Origin: Neobacillus pocheonensis
GTDB lineage: Bacteria > Bacillota > Bacilli > Bacillales > Cytobacillaceae
Direction of reading: 5' to 3'
Assembly: GCA_023702235.1 (NCBI GenBank)
Contig: JAMQCR010000002.1
Coordinates: forward strand, 496,001-560,000
Length of the DNA stretch: 64,000 nucleotides
Shown: positions 47,502-59,217 of the stretch, piece after piece
Layout: every line of letters starts with the position of its first letter
How positions within the stretch are numbered: the stretch's first letter is position 1
Program-made: the position numbers and the translations under genes
The notes under the pieces: generated by a model
What the model was told of the DNA's origin: nothing
Database searches by the model: none
The model's input: only the letters and a program-made list of their open reading frames with translations

Positions 47502-47999
47502 ATGATGGATAATAACGATATATTAATCCGATTGAGATATGCTTTAGAAATAAAAAATAAAGAAATGGCAGAGATATTTCACCTTGGCGGAGTGGAAGTA
47601 ACAGTACCAGAAGTGATAAAGATTCTAACAAAATCAGATGATGATAATGAAAATGACTTTCAAATTATATGTAATAACAGTATGATCGATTCATTTTTAA
47701 ATGGCTTTATTATTTTTAAAAGAGGAAAACAAGAGCCCAAAACAGGACAGTCTGATACACCTGAGCCGGTTTTACAGAAAAGCGCAAAAGTTAATAATCT
47801 CTTGTTAAAGAAAGTAAAAATAGCACTAGCATTAACTACTGAAGATATGCTGGATATATTCGAAAAGGCGGGAATCAAGGTAACAAAAGGAGAATTCAGT
47901 GCTTTATTAAGAAAAGAAGGTCATAAGAATTATAAAGAGTGTGGAGATAAATTCGCCAGGAACTTCTTAAAAGGACTAACTATCAAATACAGGGGATAA
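47502..47999 (+). CDS. DUF1456 (YehS-like) protein
   Basis: A 165-residue protein with two DUF1456 repeats: NDILIRLRYALEIKNKEMAE...DSFLNGFIIFKRGK and NLLLKKVKIALALTTEDMLD...RNFLKGLTIKYRG. It is related to Escherichia coli YehS, whose function is unknown. AAGGAGG lies five bases before ATG 47502; a second ATG at 47505 has an even better spacing. It is an isolated cargo gene. Confidence 0.85.
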   Translation: MMDNNDILIRLRYALEIKNKEMAEIFHLGGVEVTVPEVIKILTKSDDDNENDFQIICNNSMIDSFLNGFIIFKRGKQEPKTGQSDTPEPVLQKSAKVNNLLLKKVKIALALTTEDMLDIFEKAGIKVTKGEFSALLRKEGHKNYKECGDKFARNFLKGLTIKYRG

Positions 48000-48244
48000 T
48001 GGTATAAAAGCGGATTAACCCCCGAATTTTGGACAATAACTCACTTATTCTTTTGTTTTCACAGTTTTTTATTTGTTGGTTTTCTATCGTTATATTTCAG
48101 AAAGGCCATGTGGCTTGACATGGAGCCTCTGCGGGCATAATTCTCCTGCCAAGAAGCCAGCTGTTCAAACAGTTGGCATCGCCAAATGAGGCTATCATGC
48201 CCGCCACTCCAAATCAAGCCTTTGCTTTGAAGTTTATGCGCCCC

Positions 48245-49114
48245 TTATACTCGAACTTCTTTGATTACCAAGGTTCCTTGCTTTTCATAGAATTCTTTTG
48301 GGGATAAATCTAGAATGCTAGAATGCATGCGGCGTTCATTATAAAACTTCATAAACCATGCCACTTCTTTGTAAGCTTCTTCGTATGTTTCGAATTGAAA
48401 TCTACTAAAACAATCATCTTCTAGAATTCGATGAAACAACTCAATATGAGCGTTCATATTAGGTGTTTTTGGCGGAATTCTTTCGTGTTCGGTTTGAAAT
48501 TCCTGGCAGCCCCGTTCAAAGGCGTGAGAAATAAACTGCGGTCCATTATCAGATCGAATCACAGGCCTTTCCTTTTTATCAACTTGTTTCCTTTTTAATA
48601 AAGCTCTTTGTAAAGTTTGTTTTACATCCTGACCACTACAGCTTAGCCCAATATGATAATCAATGATGGAACGATCAAATACATCAATAAAGGAACATAC
48701 GAAGAAAAATCTTTGTTCGCCTTCAATAAATCCATATTTGATATCCGTTTCCCAAAGTTGATTGGAAGCAGTGATGACTCGATTTCTTGCCAGTTTTCTA
48801 GGATAGGAGATTCTTTTTTGACGCTGTGGACGTAGAATATCCAGCTCTTTACAAAGTCTGTATACTTTCTTCTTATTAATGATCAAGTGGTATTTACGAC
48901 GCAATTGCTTTGTTAATTTTCGATAACCGTAACCAAATCCATCGCCTGCAATTTCTTCAAGAAGCCATTCCTTTATTTGTTCATCTGAAATTTTCTTTCC
49001 GTCCTTTTTGATGGAATAACCTGGTGCTGGACGCCCCTCACTTACTTTCTTTTCCTCTACACGACCATTTTCTTGGTAGTAATAGGTTGAGCGAGGAATA
49101 CCTATTATTTTTAG
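48245..49114 (-). pseudogene. IS3-family transposase OrfB, interrupted at its 5-prime end
   Basis: The open frame from ATG 48904 can be extended upstream without stops to 49114 (LKIIGIPRSTYYYQENGRVE, ISDEQIKEWLLEEIAGDGFG). There the IS at 49115-50797 cuts it. The rest is a normal rve core: LWETDIKYGFIEG, VIRSDNGPQFIS and a C-terminal region. The final catalytic Glu lies in NAHIELFHRILED, where most relatives have NAxIESFH. The first codons may be beyond the other IS at 50798-50830. Different IS3 subgroup from the element at 44575. Confidence 0.8.
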
Positions 49115-50797
49115 CCTTAAACGGCTAAACTAACACAATTATCGGTTTAGCCATTTTTCTTCTACTTTTCTTAGATACCCTGCGGGATCTTTCTTGTATT
49201 GGTATCTTCTCACATGTTCATCTGTTCTTTCCTTCCAACTATTCATTTCTATACAATACTTCTCATGACTTACAAGGTTTAATCTATTTATAATATTCGG
49301 ATCGTCGATTGCATCTTCGACAAATACAATATATTCACCATGTCTCATAATGTAGCGATTCCATGATCTTAGTCCTGTAATTCTCCGATGTCTTCGCTTA
49401 ATTCTGCGGAAAAACAATTCATGATCATTGTTAGTCCTAGGTAAGATGGGATGATCGTAACATGCAAATAATCCTTTCCAAAAACCATTACTATATCTCA
49501 TTAAATTGTCTACAAATTCGGCGTCTTTCTCTTTTGTTAACTTTTTTTCACACTCTTTTAGAAAGCTACTCAATCTAGTTTGAACGGACTTACTGGTTTT
49601 ACGTTTTGAAGGCTTTAGGATATTAGCAATCCGTCTAATTCTACTGTGGAGTCTAACGACCTGCCTGTAATCGTTTGTAAAGTTATCAACATTACTGACT
49701 ATTCTGAACAGCCTTTCGAGTGCAAGGAGCCCCTTTTTTATCCAGACATTTTTCAAGGGAGTCTTGAATCAACTTTGTTTGTTCGTAAACCTTTATTCCT
49801 GGTAATTCAAGTGGTGGGCAGCCGTCCTCTAATAGGACAGAACGTATCGCTGCCGTATAAGCTAGTGTTGTTTCCGATTCTAATGTATCTTCTTTTAATG
49901 CCTTTTTCTCTATCTCACGAATCCCACGCAATTTCTTTTTAATGTTTGTCTTTAATTTCCGATCTTTATCTACAACAGGTTTTGAGATGTCTTTTAAGTA
50001 GTGAAACTGGCAATATTGATAGGGTGTTTCAGGGGATAGTGTTTCAAATGCAAGTCGAATTGATTTTTGACCATCACTAACAAAACCAAGAATAGGAAAC
50101 CCATAACCAATTATCGGCTTTATAAATTCCATTAGCTCTTCAGTTGAACTGCTCTTGACATTCTTGGCAGCTAAGATTGTCCCACTAAGAACTTCTCTAA
50201 TAACATAGAGGGTTTCATTCCCTTTTTCTGGCTGCACACCATCCATAGAAAGAATAATTCCTCCGTGTGTTTCGACCGTTTCTTTAAGAATTTCTTTACT
50301 ATTATACTCAGCACTCGCACGAAGTAAAACTGTATATCTTTCATATAGTTTCTGAACATGACGCTCTGAAACAACAACACCAAGTCCATTTAGGACATTC
50401 ATAATTTCTTTACGAGTCTTGTGCTCTTTAAAACGTAGTTCTCCAACAAAAGCCAGGACATCAATTCCATAAGTGATATGTTTAACACTTAAGTGCTCAG
50501 CTTGTGCAGAGCGAAAAACCGTAGAAATGTTTTTACACTCAGGGTTGGTGCAGCGATAGCCCATATTAACAATTGTTTTTACTCCATTAAGAGTAGAGAT
50601 AGTCTTCTTCGAGACTGTATGACAATAGTCCAATTTAGATTGGCAAGTTGGGCAGTTTGAAAATTCGGGTCTAAAGTATTTTATTTCATCAGCAACTAAA
50701 CGGTTTTTTGTACGCATCTATTTCACCATCAATTATAAATTTATTACCTATATTTTATCATAAACCAATAGTGTTGCGCCGTTTTAACCGTTTAAGG
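49115..50797 (-). mobile_element. Zinc-ribbon DDE-type IS inserted into IS3 orfB
   Basis: Ends CCTTAAACGGCTAAAC (49115) and, read inward from 50797, CCTTAAACGGTTAAAA form an imperfect inverted repeat. The single transposase gene is on the minus strand. The element lies inside an IS3 orfB whose 5-prime codons seem to resume after 50797 (frame NERL|LKIIGIPRS across the junction). I see no clear target duplication. Family not assigned with certainty; it may be an unclassified (ISNCY-like) group. Confidence 0.65.
49139..50717 (-). pseudogene. IS transposase with one frameshift
   Basis: The first frame (50717-49692) has an N-terminal zinc ribbon (NCPTCQSKLDYC...CTNPECKN) and the core GGIILSMDGVQPEKGNETLY, FVSDGQKSIRLAFE and QYCQFHYLKDISKP. 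The second frame (49756-49139) has the C-terminal part (RTNNDHELFFRRIKRRHRRI). The break is at the run AAAAAAGGGG near 49738: one base less would join LEKCLDKKG to LLALERLFRI. The break is in a homopolymer, so a sequencing error or transcript slippage cannot be excluded. ATG 50717 is the start. Confidence 0.75.
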
Positions 50798-50999
50798 TAA
50801 TCTTTCATTATGAAGCGGAGCATTCTAAATAATAATAAAGTTAGGAAAAATCATTCATGTATGAACTTATAAAAAATATCAATTAACTAAAACCAAATGT
50901 ACCTTTAGAAATAACTAATCATAACATTCAGAATTTTATATCAATCGCGAAATAGTCATTGTTATAATTTATTCGAATAATAAAAAAGGAGGACTAAAA

Positions 51000-52401
51000 A
51001 TGAAAAAAAATATTCATACCAGCAGTTGCAGTAGCGTCAGCGGCAATTTTATCGAATACTACGTTTGCTGATACACCAACTCACCAACCAATTTCAGTTC
51101 AACAAAATGCAACAGTTGATCCACAATTCCAATATAAGTCTAATCTAGCTTACTCTATTGGTGTAGAAGCATATTTATATGGATACCCTCTTATTTTGAA
51201 TGCACAACATGCTGAAATATTTATGAGTACTAAACCTTTAAATCAATTTTATCATTATAGAAATTTAGCTGATGATACGGTAAAAACAGTAGTTTCACCA
51301 AACAATGACACCCTTTATTCTTATACTTTTATTGATTTGTCTAAAGGACCCGTTGTTCTAAGCATCCCAAAAATTGATAACGGTAGATATTTTACTTTTC
51401 AATTTATTGATGCGTATACAAATTCCTTTCATTACATCGGAACCCGGACGGGTGATACTAGAGGTGGAAAATACGTTATTGTTGGACCAAATTGGAAAGG
51501 TCATATAGCCAAAGGAACAAAGCTGGTGAAAGCACCAACCAACTTAATTTTAATGGGAGGACGTACATTAGTTAACGGGACTTCCGATTTAGATAAAGTT
51601 CATGCCATTCAAGATAAATATACATTAACGCCTTACAGTAAAAAGCAAGCTGCACCTTCCTTTGATGCACCAGTAATACAACCAACTGATTTCGGTGATC
51701 CAGTAAAATTCTTTGATATTATGACGAAATTAATGAAAATGGAAACACCACCAAAAGGTGAAAAAGCATTATTAGACCAATTCAAATTAATCGGAATTGA
51801 TCCACAAAATGGGTTCGGTGGAATTCAAGACCCCGCAGTTTTAGATGGATTAACAAGAGCAGTAAAAGATGCAAGAGAAATAATTGAAAAATCATCTTCT
51901 TCTGTTAGTGTAAACAATAATGGTTGGATTGTATATAATAGCGAAATTGGTAACTTCGGAGATAATTATTTACTTCGAGCAGTTATTGCACAATTTGCAC
52001 TATATGCCAATATTCCAGATGAAGCTATGTATCCTAGAGCTACAACAGATAGTAACGGAAACCCATTAAATGGTGCAAACAAATATGTGATTCATATGAC
52101 TAAAGAAGAAATACCACAAGTAAAAGGATTCTGGTCAATTAGTATGTACGGTGCAGACCAATTCTTAGTAAAAAATCCAATCAACCGTTTTACAATGGGA
52201 GACCGTACAGAAGGACTTCAATATAACGCAGATGGTTCATTAGATATTTACATCCAAAATGAAGCACCTTTGGGACATGAGTCTAACTGGTTACCAGCTC
52301 CTAAAGGGGATTTTAACTTAATGTTAAGAATGTACATTCCTTCAAAAGAGACAATAGAAGGGAAAACAAAGTTGCCTTCAGTAACAAAAGTTTCTGATTA
52401 A
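51000..52401 (+). pseudogene. Secreted DUF1254/DUF1214 protein with frameshift in signal peptide
   Basis: ATG 51000 has an ideal AAAGGAGG eight bases upstream but is followed by eight A residues, which throw the frame. With seven A the product would be MKKIFIPAVAVASAAILSNT, a Sec signal peptide, running without break into the 401-codon frame that ends at 52401. The mature part carries a DUF1254 domain (AYLYGYPLILNAQ, VVSPNNDTLYSYTFID) and a C-terminal DUF1214 domain (GFWSISMYGADQFLV). Function of this widespread family is unknown. A single-base change in the A-run would switch the gene on or off. ATG 51196 could yield only a cytosolic truncated form. Confidence 0.8.
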
Positions 52402-52565
52402 AATTTAAGAAACCTAGAGTTCATCTAGATTTCTTATTCCTTCACTAAACATAATTTCTTCAATTTATTAACTTATTCCACCCACTTCTAATTTTAACTT
52501 TTACCATAAATCACCATCAATTTAGATTAATTCTTTTAAACTAACCTGCCACGTTAGTGGAACCA

Positions 52566-52602
52566 CAGAAAAAAGGCTCTACTCCTTATTGGAGTAAAGC
52601 CC
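52566..52602 (+). terminator. Hairpin downstream of the DUF1254 gene
   Basis: AAAGGCTCTACTCC and GGAGTAAAGCCCCT pair around TTATT. No long T-tract follows on the plus strand, so this is a weak terminator candidate. Confidence 0.4.
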
Positions 52603-52775
52603 CTCAGAAAGTCGAATTTTATGGTAGCATAAAATACCAAAAGCAAATTTTATCACTACCTAGTTTGAGTTGAGGAGATTTCGTAAAGTGGTGATAGACC
52701 GATTAGATTCTATTGAAATGCATTTACACACCTTATTATCTAAAGTTTCCTAAACTCTAGAAACCGACACACATA

Positions 52776-52806
52776 AAAAGAACTATTCTTAGAATAGCTC
52801 TTTTAC
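52776..52806 (-). terminator. Terminator of the SleB-like gene
   Basis: AAAAAGAACTATTCT and AGAATAGCTCTTTT pair (one mismatch) around TA and end in a T-run on the minus strand, 15 bp beyond the stop codon. Confidence 0.75.
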
Positions 52807-52820
52807 AACAACCTTTTGTC

Positions 52821-53402
52821 TTAATATAAAAATGTGTGGTTCCCAATCATATAGGCCACTGTTCTGGATGAAAAAAATGTAGAGTTGGATTTCGATGGGT
52901 TATAGTAGAACAATACGTTTGTTCTTTCATCCTGTAATGCCTGAGCCACAGCTTGACGGTCTTGATCAGTGGCATTTTTATATTCCAAAGAACCGTCCGT
53001 CACAGGTCCGAATTGGCCTGGTTGATAGATGACATCTTTTATTGTGTTCGGATATAACGGCGATGTTACACGATTCAGGATTACATCTGCGACTGCTACT
53101 TTTCCTTCAAACGTTTCCCCAGCAGCTTCGGATGCCACAATCCTAGCCAACAATTCATTTTCATCTGTAAGCTGTGATGAAGGGATAAACAGATCCCCAG
53201 GCAACGAAATAAACTGCCCCACCTGAATTGAACCTGCATTTTTAATCATTGGATTCATTTCCATGATTGTAGACACTGAGACTTTATTTACAACTGAAAT
53301 GTGATAGAGTGTGTCTCCTGGTTTCACTGTATATGCGAACACATTTACTGACATCGCAAGAGATATTACACCGACTGTTGCTGCACTGATTAATTTTTTC
53401 AC
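52821..53402 (-). CDS. LysM plus SleB/CwlJ-type cell-wall hydrolase
   Basis: A 193-residue secreted enzyme: signal peptide (MKKLISAATVGVISLAMSVN, cleavage near VFA), one LysM domain (YTVKPGDTLYHISVVNKVSV, residues 24-68) that binds glycan, and a Hydrolase_2 domain (about 82-190; LLARIVASEAAGETFEGKVA then VADVILNRV). The domain is typical of the spore cortex-lytic enzymes SleB and CwlJ, which degrade cortex peptidoglycan during germination. The Glu in ASEAAGE is the expected catalytic residue. The frame is intact. It fits the germination theme of this part of the window. Confidence 0.85.
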   Translation of the reverse strand: MKKLISAATVGVISLAMSVNVFAYTVKPGDTLYHISVVNKVSVSTIMEMNPMIKNAGSIQVGQFISLPGDLFIPSSQLTDENELLARIVASEAAGETFEGKVAVADVILNRVTSPLYPNTIKDVIYQPGQFGPVTDGSLEYKNATDQDRQAVAQALQDERTNVLFYYNPSKSNSTFFSSRTVAYMIGNHTFLY

Positions 53403-53529
53403 GATTTTATTCCCCTTTTGTTTTTATGTATTGTTCAAAAAGTGCCTACTTTTTTTCACTATAGTAAAGCCCACCTTTGTACCTTACTCCCTGTATTTTA
53501 CTATAAAACTACCAAACAAGTAAAAATTA

Positions 53530-54250
53530 GTCTATTTATTAAAAAAATCTCATACTGACATGAATAATAGTGCTTAAGGTTTTAGATTCTTGTCCACAGC
53601 CTATCCCATCGCATTTGCTTTCTATTCTCCTTATTTACATGAAAAGGAATTTAAGTTTCCCCCTTCTTTTTCAAAACCCTTAGTATAATGAAAAAAATAA
53701 TCGAGGCGCCATGATGATCAAGAAACTATGGAGTACCTATAAAAAAACGGGGAGACTCTTTTAAACTGGAGAAAGATTTTTATACATTAAAAGAAATGAT
53801 TGATTTTTTAGTTTGTTTAAAAATAGCAACAACATTATTTAACAGAGCCTAAAAATAAGAAAGGTATCTATTATTAAAGTAATGCGCCCGTTTGTTGAAG
53901 AAGAAAGGGTCCTTCACGGTTTATAAAAATAGGGGACCACAATCATCTTCATGAGTTTGGATATATGTCCATGAAAAACTTCTCCTCAATATAGGGTCTT
54001 AAAAAGAATGAATTTGCTCTACATTGGTCAAGACCCCATTTTATAGACATCGAATAAAGTCCATAAGCTGCATGCTAGCGTCGGTATGGCAACCTTGGGT
54101 TATGGGGACTGGTTTTAAATAATTAAGGTAATCCGGCGTCAGGAACAGAACGGTAACAGATTTCCTGGCGCCGTTATTTAATTTCACACTGACTAACGTG
54201 GAATTTGAAGACGCGAAAAAATAAAACAAACTCTTAAAGCATAAAATGTA
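53530..54250. other. Gene-free region
   Basis: No supported gene. The short minus-strand frame near 54041-54229 lacks a ribosome binding site. I see no repeat or RNA gene. Confidence 0.45.
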
Positions 54251-54266
54251 CTAAGAGGTGATCGGT

Positions 54267-54356
54267 ATGCCAAGAGTTAAATACACGACTGATGACGTAG
54301 AATTATTGGCAAGAATGATGAGAGCAGAAGCCGACGCGAAGCTATTAAACAATTGA
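54267..54356 (+). pseudogene. cwlJ-type fragment (5-prime end only)
   Basis: ATG 54267 with a good AAGAGGTG ribosome binding site opens a frame MPRVKYTTDDVELLARMMRA, the start of a CwlJ-like cortex hydrolase. It leaves homology after about 24 residues and stops at 54356. The following sequence is a subtilisin-like protease that lacks its own signal peptide, so a recombination joined the two. The first protease codon (TTG 54353) overlaps this stop. Confidence 0.7.
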
Positions 54357-57300
54357 AATTGAGTGACCAAGCAGACGGACTACAATTATCACCTCAAGTT
54401 GATCAAACAAGTGCTGCTCCTACTTCTATCATTGTTGAATTTAAGGACAAGCCTCAAAAGACCGCCATGTTACTGGCAGAGGAAGAAGGTAAAACCCTTT
54501 CAGCAACAGATGCACAAGACAAAGTAGATGCTTCACACGAAAAATTTGGAAATGATTTAAAAACAATTTTCAAAAAAGATTTAGATGCAAACAAGAATCC
54601 CTACAAAATTAAGCGGTCATACAAAAATTCATTCAATGGCGTAGCCATGACGGTTCCGGCCAACAGGGTAAAAGACTTACTTAAGTCCAATATGGTACAG
54701 GCTGTATACAGTGATATGAAAGAACAAATAGAGCCGCCTACTTTAGGACAAGGTTCTACTCAACAAGCTGCAACACATACAATGGTCACCTTCCCTGGAA
54801 TTGAAAAACTTCATGCAGAAGGTTATACAGGGAAAGGCGTTAAAGTCGGGATTATCGATACCGGAATCGACTATAATCACCCAGATTTAAAAGGTGCCTT
54901 TAAAGGTGGTTATGATTTCGTCGATAACGACAATGATCCTATGGAAACAACCTATGATGATTGGAAGAAATCGGGACAACCTGAAACAGCAGGTGGTGAA
55001 GCTTACTATACGGAGCACGGGACACATGTTGCAGGGATTCTTGCAGGACAAGGTAAAAATACGAGCACAGACATGCCTGTTGAAGGTGTGGCACCGGATG
55101 CGGATATTTACTCCTATCGTGTTCTTGGACCATACGGATCTGGATCTTCATCAAACATAATAGCAGGTATTGATAAAGCGGTATCAGACGGGATGGACAT
55201 CATTAGTATGTCGCTTGGTGCCAATTATAATGATCCATTGTATCCGGATGCGATTGCTGTTAACAATGCAGTACTTGCAGGTGTAACAGCCGTTGTTGCA
55301 GCCGGAAATTCTGGAAGCTCTATGTATACACTAGGTTCTCCAGGTACTTCTCCATTAGCGATCACCGTTGGAGCTAGTGATACATCTGTCACAATTCCAA
55401 CATACAAAGGAACAGCGCTAGCGTCTACAGGAGATTTGCCAGCTGATCTGAAGCTCGCTGCCAAAGGCATGTCTGATAACATTGCTGATTTTCAAGGTCA
55501 AACATTGCAAATGGTAAATGTAGGATTAGGTGGTGAAGCTAGTTATTCGAAACGTGATCCTTCAACTGGTAATATACACCAATTGATGTAAAAGGGAAGG
55601 TTGTCCTTGCACAGCGGGGGAGCTTTAGTATTGCCCAAATCATTGCTACAGCAAAATCGCATGGTGCAAAAGCTGCGGTTTTATACGATGCAGATCAACC
55701 ATTAGGCGATGTTTATTTAGCAGACGGATTTAATTATATTCCAACGTTTTTACTAAGCAATGCACAAGGACACGCCATCGCTAATAGCTTACCTATATTT
55801 GGACCATTACAAGGAACTTCTATCGGCTTTACTTTTGGTGATATGAGCCAAATCGTAACACAAGGTAATCAGCTAGCTCCCTTTAGCTCTCGCGGCCATC
55901 ACGTGTATTGTATGATATTAAACCTGAAGTCACCGCGCCTGGGGTATCTGTCTATTCAACTGTACCGCCATATATGCATGGCGCAGACCAAATCGGCAAT
56001 TATCAATATGCCTATGATCGTTTATCTGGTACATCGATGGCAACCCCACAAGTTTCCGGTGTAGCAGCATTATTAAAGCAAGCACATCCGGATATGACGC
56101 CTGCTGATATTAAAGCGACACTAATGAACACAGCAGATCCATTAAATGGAGATTATAGTGTGTATGAAGTGGGTGGTGGAGTTGTAGATCCATACAAGGC
56201 AGTTCATGCGCAAACAGAAATTGAAGTTCATGCTAAAACTGAAACAGTTACTAATACTGATAGTAGTTCGAACGGCCCTACTACTCTTGCAAGCAAAGGA
56301 ATTAAAACAATTAAAGACGATACGGGTGCAATTAGCTTCGGTGAACAAGCAGTTAATGGAAAGGATCTTAAAGATTCACGTTCCCTTACGATTTACAACC
56401 ATAGCTATCAAGACAAAACGTTCAATGTGCAAGTGAAATTTCAAACGTTAAGCAGCCGATTCACGAATGACTCTAGAGCGGATAACGATGCTTCTGCCAA
56501 TGGTGTGACACTAGATGTAAAACCAGTTGTAACCGTAAAGAAAAGCAGTAAAGCAAATATGGATGCTACGATCACAGTTCCAGCAACAGCGAAACTAGGA
56601 ACATATGAAGGGTATGTTGTTTATACAAATAAGGACAACCCAGACGAAACGTATAAGATTCCATTTGCGATTCATACCGTTCAAGAAGGAATTGATTATG
56701 TCAAAGGAGATCCAGCTGCCTATACACTCCCATATGAAGCAGGGAGCAATGCAACAAGATGGTCCCTTGGCGTAGACTTCAAACTCAAATCTCATATGCG
56801 TACATTTGATTTCTTCCTTGTTGATCCAAAAACAAATCAAGAAATCGGCTACCTAGGTACAGGAGATGGAATGGGAGCCGATGAAAATATTAATTATTAT
56901 TTCCGAGGTGTCCTGAACAATGGTCAATATTATCCACTAACGGGAGATCCGGATAATCCAATTTCATTTGATTTTAAAGAGACAGACCCAGGATTGTACA
57001 AAATTAGAATGGTTGGGACAAATGATGAAGGAAAAACCTTCACATCAGATGCACCGGTTTACTATGGAGTGAAAGAGCCAAAGGTAACTATGAACTATGA
57101 TGCTGGACAAATCGTTGAAACGGCTAATCCAACTGATAAAAATGTTACCGTGAATGGAACTGCTTTTGATGCAGACATCGCTGATATGCAAGCGGCAGGA
57201 ATTGATGCTTCACAAGGTGATAACATGATGACCTATTATAATCCAAGTAATTCTGCTGAAAAAAATATACCGGTGGATGGACAAGGAAACTTTAATGCAA

Positions 57301-58040
57301 CAATCCCATTGGCTACAGCAGGTCCATTTGTATTGCCAATTACAGAATATGATTTTTATGATTGGGACAAATCAACGGTTAGAAATTACGGAAGCACTAG
57401 AGATGTCTACTTTGTGAAAAAGGGCACTGCTTATTCTTCCGCAATCTCTGACAAGCAAAGAATAAATATGGGAGATACAACGACTGTCACTTTCTCGATG
57501 AAAAATGTGACAACAAATGTGAAGCAAGCTGTTTACTCTTTCTTATATCCAACCCAGTACCTTGATGTCGTAAATGCTAAACCGCACGGGACATATAATG
57601 GCAAACTAGATGTTCAATATTCTAGTACTCCTTTTAATAGTACGTACTCTGTTATGACGATCACGGCAACAGCAACAGGTGACTTGGCGAACACGGGTAT
57701 CGTTGGCGATGCGTCATTAGTGGACATGACATTTAAAGCAAAAGACTCTTATTACAAAGGCCCAATGCAGTTTGAAGATCCAACTGGTGCTTCTCGGTTC
57801 TTTAAAGCTACTTATACAAATGTAGATAATAGCACAGTAACAACCCAAGGAATTCAACCTTATTTCTACATTACACCGACGTATTCTCTCATGAGAGCAC
57901 AAGTACAAGCAGAGGGATTAATGACATTTAGTGGCCCAGAGCCTGAAATGAACCAAATTGACTATAATAAGGCTGGGACCAAAATTAGTGTGACGGATGC
58001 AGATGGAAAAGAATACGGTGTAACGGATCCCTTAGGGTAA
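54353..58040 (+). pseudogene. Vpr-like subtilisin-family serine protease, truncated and frameshifted
   Basis: An S8 protease of the large extracellular Vpr type. Inhibitor_I9 propeptide (TSIIVEFKDKPQK), catalytic Asp in IIDTGIDYNHPDLK, His in EHGTHVAGILAG, a PA-domain insert (55600-55830; KVVLAQRGSFSIAQIIATAK) and catalytic Ser in LSGTSMATPQVSGVAALL. C-terminal Fn3/DUF1034-like and cohesin-like domains follow. Two frameshifts (near 55570 and 55895) divide the gene into three frames. The signal peptide has been lost in a junction with the cwlJ fragment. The C-terminus ends abruptly at a Tn3-family remnant. Not expected to be functional. Confidence 0.85.
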
Positions 58041-58800
58041 TAAGCAATTTCCCATTCGCTTTCAGAACAAGATTGCCGATTACAGACAAGACGTTTACAT
58101 TGAAGATTGATGTGCTTCATTGCTTCTCCTTTATTTAAACTCCGTTGAATTCGCCGACGGATTGTTTTACTTGAGATGTAATCTAAGATAAAGATCGTCT
58201 TTTCAATTCTTCCCATCTCTCTAAGTGCCTTAGCAACCTTGTTCTGTCGAGCATAAGAGCCTAGCTTACCCATAATAAGTGCACCTGACACTTTCCCTTC
58301 TTGAATAGAATGTGCTAATCGTAAAACATCTTCGTAATTTTCACGTATGACCTTTAATCAATTTGACCACGTAGGAAATTTTCGAATTTTGGAAAATTGC
58401 TGGGTTTTCCAATTACATAAAGCTTTGAGTCTGACAAATCCCGTAGGCGTGGAGCAAACTTAAATCCTAATAGATGGGTCAATCCAAAAATTTAATCTGT
58501 ATAGCCAGCTGTATCTGTAGAATGCTCCTCAATTGATAAAACCTGAATATTGAGCGCTAACGAAGCGATAAATAGTCGCTCCTTTGCCTGATCCATAATG
58601 TGGATTAGGATCGGCACTAAGGGAAGAAACCCCTACTTGCACGCGCATACCATCAGATGAGGATGTGCTTCCATTCCCCCAATAGGATACTAATGAACGA
58701 CGATGATGAAAGTTTACAAGAGTAGCTTGTGCTCTATTCATTGCATCCTCATGCATGCGCCACTGAGATGCATTGGCCATTTGGTGATAAGAGATCACTG
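58035..58800 (-). pseudogene. Tn3-family transposase remnant
   Basis: From 58798 the minus strand reads ISYHQMANASQWRMHEDAMN, RAQATLVNFHHRRSLVSYWG and ADPNPHYGSGKGATIYRFVS, a highly conserved Tn3 TnpA region. After a frame change it continues to GRIEKTIFILDYISSKTIRR and SLNKGEAMKHIN near 58120-58210. The N-terminal 700 or so residues are missing and stop codons are present. Its end abuts the truncated protease gene, so it may mark a transposon boundary. No 38-bp Tn3 terminal repeat was recognised. Confidence 0.8.
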
Positions 58801-58924
58801 TATTGGTGTAAGGGCATTATTATTTTTACTTCCATAATCGAAATTCATTATAAAGAATATAGTAAATTATCAGACCAAATAACTAAATTGATAAGGGGGT
58901 TAATAGATACCTGTTGTAAAAGCA

Positions 58925-59135
58925 AGCAGTGAAGATATTGATCTCTTGGCAAGGTTGAAAAGGCGGAAGCAGATGGCTGAAGAATAGGGGATGCTGCTGG
59001 TTGGAAATGTAGGCATTAACCGAATCAGATACAATTGCTCAGACTTTAACGGACTAGCAGCTCATATTGCAATGGGTACTAATATCGGGTTAACCAAAAT
59101 GGCTGATGCAACACCTGGTAAAATAAAGTTATAAA
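58925..59135 (+). pseudogene. Fused remnants of cwlJ-type hydrolase and Tn3 transposase
   Basis: The plus strand reads SEDIDLLARLKRRKQMAEE, a stop, and GMLLVGNVGINRIRYNCSDF, which is the middle of a CwlJ-like hydrolase. The text then changes to NGLAAHIAMGTNIGLTKMAD (ending ATPGK), a conserved Tn3 TnpA motif that normally precedes the ISYHQMANAS segment found on the opposite strand at 58798. This is a patchwork left by several rearrangements. Confidence 0.6.
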
Positions 59136-59217
59136 CCCTGTTGGCAGATTGTCTCTATACATAATCTGTTATTGCTTAGGCAAAACTACGGAATAAATGC
59201 TCCTGCAGGAGGTTTAG

